DNA of 64,000 bases, from assembly GCA_017412605.1 (NCBI GenBank), contig JAFPWY010000011.1, forward strand, positions 248,001-312,000. Direction: 5' to 3'. Below, one piece after another: positions 7,577-16,165 of the stretch. Position 1 is the stretch's first letter. Every line of letters begins with the position of its first letter. Below the pieces are notes generated by a model that worked only from the letters and a program-made list of their open reading frames with translations, was not told where the DNA came from and searched no databases. The DNA comes from Fibrobacter sp. (GTDB lineage Bacteria; Fibrobacterota; Fibrobacteria; Fibrobacterales; Fibrobacteraceae). The position numbers and the translations under genes were made by a program.

Positions 7577-10500
7577 ATGAAAAATAAGTTTCATGTGTTT
7601 TTCCTGTTTCTTTTGCTCGCGTTTTTAACCTCATCGGCGTGGGCTGACAATTACACGGTTTCGAGCGATGGGGATAGAGTCTTAATTCCCTGTTCGGGGA
7701 CTAACAAAATAACTGTGGCATCTAGCGTGAGCAATTTTATTGTCTATGATGATGGTGGGCCCGATTATGGCTACAGCAATAATTGCAGAGGCACCGTGGT
7801 CCTCTCGGCTCCATCTAACCATTCATTTGTGATTTCTGGCGCTGTGACCGTAGCGGATGGTAATGACACCCTACGTATTTACAATAGCGATATTTCATCG
7901 CATTCTTGGACGGAACCCCCTCTTATGCTGGCACGAAACAGTTCCTCTGAGTTTACTTCTTTATACGGGTCCTCTTCGTATATGAGCGTAACTTTCCGTT
8001 CGAATGGGAGTGGCAGTGCTTCGGGTTTTTCTGTTCGCGTAAATGTCGTTGAAACTTATAAAGTGATTCTCAGTTATCCGGTAACTGCAGGGTCTGTGTC
8101 TGCATGGATCCCTTGGCGAAAAGGACAAGCGTATACCGCTAGTGAAATTTCTTATGCATTCGATTTTGCTGCTGGATCCAGGGTCCCCTTGAAAATTACC
8201 GAGAATGATGGGTTTGTGCTGTCTGCCCTTGATTTGCATATAATAGGAAAATCCGATTTGTTGCCAACTTATTCGTACAATGATACGCTGTCTTTTATTA
8301 TGCCTTCAGACATGCTTTCAGTAAATCCCACTTTTTCTACTATTAGCAGTCTTTCTTCCATCAACATGTTGTGCAGGAAAAAAACGCTCGATATCCCGGC
8401 TAGCGTAAGTTCGTTCAAGATATACGATAATGGGGGCTATTCAAAAAATTATACGAGTTCCTGCGACGCAACTCTCATGCTGAATGCCCCTGAAGGATAC
8501 AAGATTCGATTGACGGGGTCTGTGGCAACGGAACCGAAGTCGAGCGGGAACGGGACTGTTTATGATTATTTGTCCATTTACGATGGAAACACAATTAATT
8601 CGACTCTACTGGATAAGATTTATAGTACGAGCAGTGATTCGGTAGTTGGTATTGGTACAAAAACGAGTACAGGACGAAGCTTGACTCTGTATTTCCATTC
8701 AGATGTAAGCGTTGAAAAAGGTGGTCTTGACTTGAAAGCGGAAATTGTTCCGCAGTACTATACCGTGTCGGTTGCCTCGGTCTCTAATGGATCGATGTCC
8801 CCTGTATCGCAATCCGTTTTGGCTGGCTCTACCGTGTCGTTGACCGCATCGCCTAATAGTGGCTACGAGTTAATTGATTTGAAAGTGGTTTCTGCATCGG
8901 GGAACAATGTTCCTTTTGCGATTTCGGGGAACAAGGCGACCTTTACGATGCCGGGCCAAGATGTGAGAGTGACTCCGACTTTCAGCAAGTATTCTGTTAC
9001 AGTTGATGCTTCTGCCCCGAGTGGATGCTTAACCCCGAATAAGCAATATGCTTTGTCTGGAAGTACTGTGACTTTGACGAGTTCTTGTAATGGATTTGTT
9101 TTGACTGCTGCGACCATTAAAACTGCATCTGGTTCCACGAGCTCTGCGACAGTTTCGGGCAACAAGGTGTCTTTCACAATGCCAAAGAGCAATGTAACTG
9201 TGATTCCGACCTATGTGACCGATACGTATCGTGTTGAAAAAATAGATGTTACGGGAGGACGTCTTTCGGGAAGTGATTCCGCGAAATATGGCTCCAGGGT
9301 GCCTTTGACGGTAACGCTTGATAACGGATACCTTTTGAACGAAGTCAAGGCGACTGCGAAAGGTTCGTCTTTGGCTGTTTCCGGAGGACGTTGGTATAAT
9401 GCTGATTCTAGCAAAAAGGCTTCATTTGTTATGCCATTGTCTGACGTGACGGCTACATTGAGTGTTACAAACAAGTTGACTGCTGAGGATGGCGGCTTGT
9501 TTATCAATATGCCAAAAACAGGAACGATTAATGCGACCATTCCGGCTGAAGTAAAATCGTTCAAGATTTATGATGATGGCGGCAAGGATGGCGACTACAG
9601 TAACAATGGCAATGGAACACTTGTATTGAATGCTCCTTCTGGGTATGTCTTTGAACTGACTGGGACTATAAAGACATATGCAACAAGTCAAAGTCATACG
9701 GAATGTTCGAGTTGGGGATCGTCAGATGGATTTAGTGTATGCAATGCATATTCCACGACAACTACCTATTCTTGCGATACGACAGATAATTTGAGTGTCT
9801 ATAATGGTTCGAGTACCTCGGCGACGGCTATGTTTACCAGAAAGTATGGTTGTACTTCTTCTGGTGGACCTTCATGGACTTCCTTGGGAAAAGTCGTGAG
9901 CAGCAGTAATAAAATGACTATCAACTTCAAGTCTGGATCTAGCGGAACAAATGGCGGCCTTGCTTTGACGGTTACCATGCGGAAACTGGCCTCGGGATTG
10001 GAAGACGACGGTAACGGTGGCAAATATGTGAACATACTTGCCCAACAGTCGATTACTATTCCAAGTGATGTGAAGACGTTCAAGATTTATGATGATGGCG
10101 GTAAGGATGGCGATTACAGTGAAAACGGCAATGGAACGCTTGTGTTGAATGCCCCTTCTGGCTATGTCCTTGAACTGACAGGGAAAATAAAGACCTATTC
10201 AACAAGTCAAACTCATTCGGAATGTTCGAGTTGGGGATCGTCAGATGGATTTAGTGTATGCTATGCATATTCCTCGACCACTACCTATTATTGCGATACG
10301 ACAGATAATTTGAGCGTCTATAATGGTTCGAGTACCTCGGCGACGGCTTTGCTTGCCGGAAAATATGGCTGTACTTCTTCTGATGGAGTTTCTTGGGTTT
10401 CCATAGATAAGATTACGAGTACTAGCAATAAGATGACGCTCAACTTTAAGTCTAATGGAGTTGGGACTAATGCGGGCCTTGATTTGACGGTTACTATGCG

Positions 10501-13500
10501 TAAACTCGCGATGGATTTGGAAACAGATGGTAACGGCGTCAAATATGTGAACATGCTTATGGTGAAAGGGGCGTCTCTATCTATCCCCAAGGGGGTAGAT
10601 TCCGTCAAGATATATGATGATGGGGGCGCGAATGGCTACTATAGTCGCAATGACAATAGTGCGCTTGAGTTGACGGTTCCTTCTGGACATGTCATCGAGT
10701 TGACTGGGAAAATAAAAACATATTCAACAAGTCAAAGTCATACGGAATGTTCGAATTGGGGGTCGTCAGATGGATTTAGTGTATGCTATGCATATTCCAC
10801 GACAACTACCTATTATTGCGATAAGGGCGATACGTTGAACGTTTATGATGGTTCGAGTACCTCAACTACAGTTTTGTTGAACGGGAAATATGGCTGTACT
10901 TCTTCTGGTGGACCTTCATGGATTTCCATAGATAAGGTTACGAGCACTGGCAATAAGATGACGCTCAACTTTAAGTCAAATGCTGATGGGGTTTTGGATG
11001 GCCTTAATTTGACAGCGAAGGTTGTTCCGGTTGATTATGCTGTCCAAGTGAAAGACGCTACAAATGGTAAAATGCAGGCCTCTAAAACTACAGGGGCTCA
11101 TATCGATGACGTCATTTTGCTTGAGGCGAAGCCTGAAGGCGCTTATAAGCTGAAGGATGTCTCTGCCACGGATGCGCTTGGTAATGTCGTTAAAGTCTCT
11201 CAGTATTCATTTAGCGCTGCGGAGTTTACGATGCCTGCAAGTAATGTGATGGTGACTCCGACCTTTACAAATAACCTTACTGCAGCCGGTGGCCTTCATC
11301 TCGATATGCGGAAGAACAAGAGCTTTAACGCAGATGTTCCTGGCGAAATCAAATCGTTCAAAATCTATGATAACGGCGGTAAGGACGGTCTTTATGCGGC
11401 GAGTAGTAATGACACTTTAACTCTTACGGCTCCCGAAGGATACCGGATGATATTGACGGGTTCTGTGATTATGGAAAGAAATTGGGAATACCTATATGTC
11501 TATGATGGTAATAATACCAAGGCGACGAACGTGCTTGAGATGACAGGTTCTGCAAATAGTAGTGACACGACTTCTTCTACTGACATTACCCCTATTACGA
11601 GCTCAGGCCGGTATATGACGTTGCGCTTTCATTCGGATGGCTCTCAACAATATGCGGGGCTCAACTTGACGGTGACGCTTCAACGAGTGTACAAAATTGT
11701 TGTAAATCCTGCTTCGGATGGAGAACTTTTCGGCAAGGATGTTGATACGCTCGGGGCCGTAATCAATCTGACGGCATCCGGAACGGGTTACAATCACTTG
11801 AGCGGTGTAAGCGTTCTTGATAAGAATGGAAAGATAGTCAAGTCGTCCATCTATTCGTTCGACCAGGTGAAGTTTACCTTGCCTGCAAGCGATGTGGCCG
11901 TAACCCCGACATTCACGAGTAAACTTACTGCAGAGGGAGGCCTCCATCTCGATATGTTAAAGAACGGTAATGAAACCGTTTATATTCCTGCAGGGGTCAA
12001 GTCTTTTAGACTGTATGACAATGGTGGTAAAGACAGCGTCTATGAGAGTTATAGCAGCGACACTCTGACGCTTGTTGCGCCTACAGGATATCGATTGAAG
12101 GTGACCGATTCAATTGCCCTTGAAACAGGATACGATTCGCTCTATATCTTTGATGGTCCAAATACTAGTGCAAAGAAATTGTTCGCTCGAAGCAGTGAAA
12201 CTTCTGGCGTGGCATTCGATGTTGGCACCATAACAAGTTCCGGCCCTACTTTGACGTTCTACTTTAAGTCGGATAGGTCTGTTCAAAAAGATGGCTTTGC
12301 CTTGAAGGTTTCTGTCGAAATTGAGAACTATGTTATCACGGTTAAAGATGCTCCGAATGGTCGGGTGCTTTGTGATTCGGCCACTGCGTCTGCGAAATCC
12401 TTTATCCCCCTGTCCTGGGAGGCTACAACGGGGTATTTGCTCAAGGATGTCCTAGTTCTTGATGCTGCGAATAGCAAGGTTCCTGTCAATGGCGGTTGGT
12501 ATACGGGAACTATGGCGGATTTCAGCATGCCCGCAAGCAATGTGACTATCACCCCGACCTTTACGAATGACCTTTCTGCGGATGAACTTTATATTGACAT
12601 GGCTATGCGTAGCACGGTCACGGCTACAATTCCGAAAGAAGTCAGGTCGTTCAGGATTTATGACAATGGCGGCGCGGACGGTGATTATTTGGAAAAGAGC
12701 GTCGATACGTTGATGCTTGTGGCACCTGAGGGAACTAATATTGGTCTGTCCGGCAATATGGTCTTGAATCCGGAAGATTCGCTGTTTGTTTTTGGCGGTA
12801 TGTATGGCCGTATGAAAACATTGTTTGTTGGATCCGGCGAAGGTCGCGTTGGCAACCTGAAAGCAGCCGGCAATTATATGATGATTGTCTTTAGGAGTAA
12901 CAGTCGTAACCCCAATAGGGGTTTCGAGTTGGTCGCGAGTGTGATTAAGCCCGTTCATCTCTTGACCATCGCCGATATCCCGCAGCAGTCCTACACGGGT
13001 GATTCGGTCAAGCCTGCGCTTACAATTACGGACGGTTCCGCCCAGCTTGTGGAGAATAGGGACTACAGGCTTCGCTACATGAACAATGTCAACTCGGGTA
13101 CGGCGACTGTTGGCATCATTGGCAGGGGTAACTACCTCGGCGATACGGCTGTGATGTTTACCATCGGCCCGAAGGTGACCCAGTTCGCGGCGATCAAGCT
13201 TCTCGAAGACGAGAGGGGCATGGGTGTCGCTGTCGATGGTAACTATAATGGTGACGATGCCATCATGATTACGGACAGCATCGAGGTCGACTACGTGGAT
13301 TACAGCCGTAAGTTCTCGACGTCGGGCTTCTCGACAATCGTGCTCCCGTTCGACGTGAACACCTCCAACGTCAATGGCCTTAAGAAGGTGGCTGCGTTCA
13401 GCGAAATCAAGACGAATGACGCTGGCCGCCTTGTCGCGGTGATGTCGCTTGTCTGGAAGGATTCTGTGGGCGTCCCCGATACGACCCTCAAGGCAAATAC

Positions 13501-14011
13501 TCCCTACATGGTTCTGATGAACGGCACGAACTTTGCCGTGGACGGCGGTGTCACTCTCGTTCCGACCGTGGAACCTGTCGTCAGGTCCGGTGACTGGGAA
13601 TTCAGGGGTACGCTCGCGAAGAGAGTCTGGGCGGCCGGCGATTCAGACCTGGGTCACGTTTACGGCTTCTCCGCCGAGGAACGCCCGGAGCAGAACATCA
13701 AGATAGGCCAGTTCGTGAAGGCTGCCGCCGGAGCGTGGATTCGCCCGGGTCGTGCCTACCTGATCAATGTCCCCGAGACGCAGGGAAACCATGTCGGTGC
13801 GGGTAGGCCCGCCATTGCGGCGCTCCCGTCCGTGGTTTTGCCCGAGGATATGGACGTGGTCATCGAGGACAAGGAAGATGGTTCCACGACGTTTGTCGGG
13901 CGCTTCAATGCCCGCACGGGCGAGTTCATCAACATGAAGGCGCGCACGTACGACCTGAAGGGTCGCAATGTGAACGGCTCCAGGACCAAGGGAATGTTTA
14001 TAAGGAAGTAG
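7577..14011 (+). CDS. giant multi-CUB surface protein with InlB-B-like repeats
   Basis: A 2144-aa exported protein, probably an adhesin or surface scaffold. The signal peptide ends near SSAWA. I count eight CUB-like modules, each opening with a (F/V)(K/R/I)(I/L)YD(D/N)GG motif followed by an L.L.AP.GY strand, a (L)(S/N)VY(D/N)G strand and an LTVT-type final strand. Between and before them are seven segments ending F(T/S)MP.S(N/D)V.VTPTF, the signature of divergent InlB B-like repeats. Modules 3-5 (about residues 655-1145) are nearly identical and carry an extra Cys-rich loop (TECSSWGSSDGFSVC). A strand-rich segment at about 1808-1862 (SYTGDSVKPALTI) resembles MBG domains. The protein ends YDLKGRNVNGSRTKGMFIRK, a short sorting-like tail. 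Base composition changes near 12950. A 53-aa peptide gene follows after 3 nt. Confidence 0.85.
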   Translation: MKNKFHVFFLFLLLAFLTSSAWADNYTVSSDGDRVLIPCSGTNKITVASSVSNFIVYDDGGPDYGYSNNCRGTVVLSAPSNHSFVISGAVTVADGNDTLRIYNSDISSHSWTEPPLMLARNSSSEFTSLYGSSSYMSVTFRSNGSGSASGFSVRVNVVETYKVILSYPVTAGSVSAWIPWRKGQAYTASEISYAFDFAAGSRVPLKITENDGFVLSALDLHIIGKSDLLPTYSYNDTLSFIMPSDMLSVNPTFSTISSLSSINMLCRKKTLDIPASVSSFKIYDNGGYSKNYTSSCDATLMLNAPEGYKIRLTGSVATEPKSSGNGTVYDYLSIYDGNTINSTLLDKIYSTSSDSVVGIGTKTSTGRSLTLYFHSDVSVEKGGLDLKAEIVPQYYTVSVASVSNGSMSPVSQSVLAGSTVSLTASPNSGYELIDLKVVSASGNNVPFAISGNKATFTMPGQDVRVTPTFSKYSVTVDASAPSGCLTPNKQYALSGSTVTLTSSCNGFVLTAATIKTASGSTSSATVSGNKVSFTMPKSNVTVIPTYVTDTYRVEKIDVTGGRLSGSDSAKYGSRVPLTVTLDNGYLLNEVKATAKGSSLAVSGGRWYNADSSKKASFVMPLSDVTATLSVTNKLTAEDGGLFINMPKTGTINATIPAEVKSFKIYDDGGKDGDYSNNGNGTLVLNAPSGYVFELTGTIKTYATSQSHTECSSWGSSDGFSVCNAYSTTTTYSCDTTDNLSVYNGSSTSATAMFTRKYGCTSSGGPSWTSLGKVVSSSNKMTINFKSGSSGTNGGLALTVTMRKLASGLEDDGNGGKYVNILAQQSITIPSDVKTFKIYDDGGKDGDYSENGNGTLVLNAPSGYVLELTGKIKTYSTSQTHSECSSWGSSDGFSVCYAYSSTTTYYCDTTDNLSVYNGSSTSATALLAGKYGCTSSDGVSWVSIDKITSTSNKMTLNFKSNGVGTNAGLDLTVTMRKLAMDLETDGNGVKYVNMLMVKGASLSIPKGVDSVKIYDDGGANGYYSRNDNSALELTVPSGHVIELTGKIKTYSTSQSHTECSNWGSSDGFSVCYAYSTTTTYYCDKGDTLNVYDGSSTSTTVLLNGKYGCTSSGGPSWISIDKVTSTGNKMTLNFKSNADGVLDGLNLTAKVVPVDYAVQVKDATNGKMQASKTTGAHIDDVILLEAKPEGAYKLKDVSATDALGNVVKVSQYSFSAAEFTMPASNVMVTPTFTNNLTAAGGLHLDMRKNKSFNADVPGEIKSFKIYDNGGKDGLYAASSNDTLTLTAPEGYRMILTGSVIMERNWEYLYVYDGNNTKATNVLEMTGSANSSDTTSSTDITPITSSGRYMTLRFHSDGSQQYAGLNLTVTLQRVYKIVVNPASDGELFGKDVDTLGAVINLTASGTGYNHLSGVSVLDKNGKIVKSSIYSFDQVKFTLPASDVAVTPTFTSKLTAEGGLHLDMLKNGNETVYIPAGVKSFRLYDNGGKDSVYESYSSDTLTLVAPTGYRLKVTDSIALETGYDSLYIFDGPNTSAKKLFARSSETSGVAFDVGTITSSGPTLTFYFKSDRSVQKDGFALKVSVEIENYVITVKDAPNGRVLCDSATASAKSFIPLSWEATTGYLLKDVLVLDAANSKVPVNGGWYTGTMADFSMPASNVTITPTFTNDLSADELYIDMAMRSTVTATIPKEVRSFRIYDNGGADGDYLEKSVDTLMLVAPEGTNIGLSGNMVLNPEDSLFVFGGMYGRMKTLFVGSGEGRVGNLKAAGNYMMIVFRSNSRNPNRGFELVASVIKPVHLLTIADIPQQSYTGDSVKPALTITDGSAQLVENRDYRLRYMNNVNSGTATVGIIGRGNYLGDTAVMFTIGPKVTQFAAIKLLEDERGMGVAVDGNYNGDDAIMITDSIEVDYVDYSRKFSTSGFSTIVLPFDVNTSNVNGLKKVAAFSEIKTNDAGRLVAVMSLVWKDSVGVPDTTLKANTPYMVLMNGTNFAVDGGVTLVPTVEPVVRSGDWEFRGTLAKRVWAAGDSDLGHVYGFSAEERPEQNIKIGQFVKAAAGAWIRPGRAYLINVPETQGNHVGAGRPAIAALPSVVLPEDMDVVIEDKEDGSTTFVGRFNARTGEFINMKARTYDLKGRNVNGSRTKGMFIRK
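9540..11010 (+). repeat. three tandem near-identical CUB modules (519-525 bp period)
   Basis: The same DNA block recurs with anchors at 9682, 10201 and 10726, giving periods of 519 and 525 bp (173 and 175 codons). Long stretches are identical, including the Cys-rich loop. This indicates recent in-frame duplication and a likely hotspot for copy-number change. Confidence 0.9.
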
Positions 14012-14014
14012 AGT

Positions 14015-14176
14015 ATGTTTAAAGATGAAGCTATGAAAAGTGATATCTGCAAGAAGGCGTATGTCGCACCCCAGATGACCGTTGTTGAATGCCGTGGGCC
14101 GAATTTGCTTTCGGGTAGCGATGTGTTTGGTCTTGATGACGATAAAACTCCGGATTGCGATTGTGAATTCCAGTAA
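14015..14176 (+). CDS. 53-aa conserved-pattern peptide downstream of the CUB protein
   Basis: The ATG at 14015 lies 3 nt after the stop of the giant gene, with GGAAG overlapping that gene's end as a ribosome binding site. The peptide begins MFKDEAMKSDICKKAYVAPQ; a second in-frame ATG is codon 7. Its core YVAPQMTVVE...NLLSGSD resembles a family of tiny Bacteroidota proteins with the pattern YxxPxxxVVE...LLxxSG that I recall lying next to large repeat-rich surface proteins. The tail is acidic with a CDC motif near the end (DDDKTPDCDCEFQ). There is no signal peptide. The LLSGS step looks like a leader/core boundary but this is unproven. Translational coupling to the giant gene is likely. Function unknown. 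Confidence 0.75.
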   Translation: MFKDEAMKSDICKKAYVAPQMTVVECRGPNLLSGSDVFGLDDDKTPDCDCEFQ

Positions 14177-14206
14177 TTCGCGTTAATCATTCCCGTGCAA
14201 AGATTT

Positions 14207-14236
14207 AAAGCCCCGCGTAAAAACGGGGCTTTAATC
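14207..14236 (+). terminator. hairpin after the 53-aa peptide gene
   Basis: AAAGCCCCG and CGGGGCTTT form a 9-bp stem around an 8-nt loop. The 3' T-run is short, so termination may be weak. Confidence 0.7.
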
Positions 14237-14305
14237 GTTCCTTTGTTACAAAATGGCGTTATTTATCTGTCTTTCGTAAGAATGGGTGTGGTTTCCTGGG
14301 CTTTT

Positions 14306-14319
14306 ACTCCCATGGGAGT
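14306..14319. promoter_or_regulatory. 14-bp perfect palindrome upstream of fabD (candidate operator)
   Basis: ACTCCCATGGGAGT is a perfect palindrome 61 nt before the fabD start, in the promoter region of the fabD-fabG-acpP-rnc cluster. It resembles a protein-binding operator more than a terminator because no T-run follows and it has no loop. Confidence 0.4.
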
Positions 14320-14355
14320 TTGTAATTTTTTAATTTGGTATCGCAAAAATAAAAT

Positions 14356-14374
14356 TGCGGCCTAGCCGCAGAGG
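14356..14374 (+). promoter_or_regulatory. hairpin abutting the fabD ribosome binding site
   Basis: TGCGGC, loop CTA, GCCGCA ends directly before the GAGG Shine-Dalgarno at 14371-14374. The ATG is at 14381. It could modulate ribosome access, or simply keep the GAGG exposed. Confidence 0.4.
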
Positions 14375-14380
14375 TTTACG

Positions 14381-15295
14381 ATGTCTAAGACGATTTTGCT
14401 TTTCCCGGGCCAGGGTGCCCAGTATGTGGGGATGGGCCAGACGCTCGCTTCCACGTTTGAACCGGCCAAGAAGATTATGCAGCAGGCCGACGAGATCCTC
14501 GGCTTCTCGCTCTCGAAGCTCATGGCCGAAGGTCCGGAAGACGTGCTCAAGAGCACCGACAACACCCAGCCGGCCCTCTTCACCGTGTCTGCCATGGTGA
14601 TGGAGCTCCTCAAGTCCGAAGGTTTCGCGTTCGACTACGTGGCCGGGCATTCCCTCGGTGAATATTCCGCCATCTACGCCGCCGGCGGTTTCAGCTTCGA
14701 AGATGGCCTCCGCCTGGTGCGTACCCGCGGCGAACTCATGGCCAGCGCCGGTTCCAAGAACCCGGGTGCGATGGCCGCCATCATGGGTCAGGACGAAGCC
14801 AAGATTCTTGAACTTTGCGAAGCTGTGAAGGATGTGGGCACCGTGGTGCCTGCGAACATCAACTGCCCGGGCCAGATTGTGGTGTCCGGTGCGGTCGCCG
14901 GCGTGAACAAGCTCGTGGAAAACTGCGGTGCTGCCGGTATCAAGGCCATCCCGCTCGCTGTCTCCGGTGCCTTCCACAGCCCGCTGATGCAGTTCGCCCA
15001 GGCTGGCCTCGCTGAAGCCATCGCCAAGACGACCTTCAAGGATGTTGAAAAGCCGGTCATCGCGAACGTGATTGCCGAACCGGTCACGAAGGGTAGCGAA
15101 ATTGCCGACCTGCTGGTGCGCCAACTGGTGTCTCCGGTCCGCTGGAACGACTGCATGAACAAGGCCATGTCCCTGGGTGTCACGCAGGGCGTGGAAGTCG
15201 GCTCCGGCAAGGTGCTCATGGGCCTGATGCGCAAGATCAGCCGCGACGTGAAGGTCACGCCGGTGGAAACCATCGAGGCTTTCCAGGCTTTATAG
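14381..15295 (+). CDS. fabD: malonyl-CoA:ACP transacylase FabD
   Basis: 304 aa. FabD loads malonyl from CoA onto acyl carrier protein for type II fatty acid synthesis in the cytoplasm. The N-terminal GQGAQ motif is at residues 10-14. The nucleophile Ser91 lies in GHSLGEYSA and the catalytic His199 in GAFHS. Length is typical. It opens a fabD-fabG-acpP-rnc cluster that lacks fabH and fabF. The stop codon TAG is the first triplet of a heptad repeat array filling the 129-nt gap to fabG. Confidence 0.97.
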   Translation: MSKTILLFPGQGAQYVGMGQTLASTFEPAKKIMQQADEILGFSLSKLMAEGPEDVLKSTDNTQPALFTVSAMVMELLKSEGFAFDYVAGHSLGEYSAIYAAGGFSFEDGLRLVRTRGELMASAGSKNPGAMAAIMGQDEAKILELCEAVKDVGTVVPANINCPGQIVVSGAVAGVNKLVENCGAAGIKAIPLAVSGAFHSPLMQFAQAGLAEAIAKTTFKDVEKPVIANVIAEPVTKGSEIADLLVRQLVSPVRWNDCMNKAMSLGVTQGVEVGSGKVLMGLMRKISRDVKVTPVETIEAFQAL

Positions 15296-15394
15296 ACGAG
15301 AGAACGCCGCTACGCGGCTACAGACGAAAGACGAAAGAATATATATGATGCTTCGCACAGAACTAATTAAAATATCTCTCGTCTCTCGTCTGAA
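15293..15394 (+). repeat. heptad-repeat intergenic element A (GACGARA type)
   Basis: The array starts on the fabD stop codon (TAGACGA, GAGAACG) and continues with a GCCGC-TAC-GCGGC hairpin and CAGACGA/AAGACGA units to about 15337. After a short AT-rich centre, reverse-complement units (TCTCTCG, TCTCTCG, TCTGAAA) run to about 15394, 30 nt before fabG. The two arms could fold into a long imperfect hairpin. Confidence 0.75.
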
Positions 15395-15424
15395 AACTAT
15401 TAACAACCAACCACAGGAACTACT

Positions 15425-16165
15425 ATGGGAAAACTTACAGGTAAAAAAGCCATTGTCACGGGGGCTTCCCGTGGTATCGGTCTCGCCATCGCTACAAAGC
15501 TTGCTAGCGAAGGCGCGGATGTCGCCATCCTTTCCACTTCGGTCAAGGAAGAACTGGCGGCCAAACTTTCCGCCGAACTTGGGGTGCAGGTCAAGAGCTA
15601 CGCATGCAACGTGGCCGACTCCGAGACTGTGCAGAACGTGTTCAAGCAGATTATTGCCGACATGGGCACGGTCGACATCCTGGTCAACAACGCCGGCATT
15701 ACCCGCGATGGCCTCCTGATGCGCATGAAGGACGAGGAGTTCGATGCGGTCATTGCGACCAACCTGCGTTCCGTGTTCCTGTGCACCCGTGCAGTCGCCC
15801 GCACCATGATGGGCAAGCGCACCGGCCACATTATCAATATTTCGAGCATTAACGCCCTGCGTGGCCAGGCCGGACAGGCCAACTACGCCGCTGCCAAGGC
15901 TGGCATCATCGGTATGACCCGCTCCAACGCAAGGGAATTCGCTTCCCGTGGCATTACGGTCAACGCCATCGCCCCCGGTTTCATCGGGACCGACATGACC
16001 GCCGCCATGGACGACGCCACCAAGGAAAAATATGCAGCCCAAATCCCCCTCGGACGTATCGGAAAACCCGAAGATGTGGCCAATGCGGTCGCATTTTTGG
16101 CCTCGGATGACGCTTGCTACATCACCGGCCAGATTCTAGGTGTGGATGGGGGGTTGAACGCCTAG
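15425..16165 (+). CDS. fabG: 3-oxoacyl-ACP reductase FabG
   Basis: 246 aa. FabG is the NADPH-dependent short-chain dehydrogenase that reduces beta-ketoacyl-ACP. The cofactor motif TGASRGIG is at residues 12-19, NNAG at 88-91, and the catalytic triad Ser141, Tyr154, Lys158 in NYAAAKAG. The C-terminal GQILGVDGGLNA segment is classical. Start at 15425 follows an AGGAAC site. Its stop codon sits inside a small hairpin before acpP. Confidence 0.97.
   Translation: MGKLTGKKAIVTGASRGIGLAIATKLASEGADVAILSTSVKEELAAKLSAELGVQVKSYACNVADSETVQNVFKQIIADMGTVDILVNNAGITRDGLLMRMKDEEFDAVIATNLRSVFLCTRAVARTMMGKRTGHIINISSINALRGQAGQANYAAAKAGIIGMTRSNAREFASRGITVNAIAPGFIGTDMTAAMDDATKEKYAAQIPLGRIGKPEDVANAVAFLASDDACYITGQILGVDGGLNA

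Noticed and set aside
9540-11010. Regular DNA repeats suggestive of a CRISPR array or IS
   Set aside because: The 519-525-bp units are in-frame coding repeats of a CUB module, with no short direct repeats plus unique spacers and no transposase.
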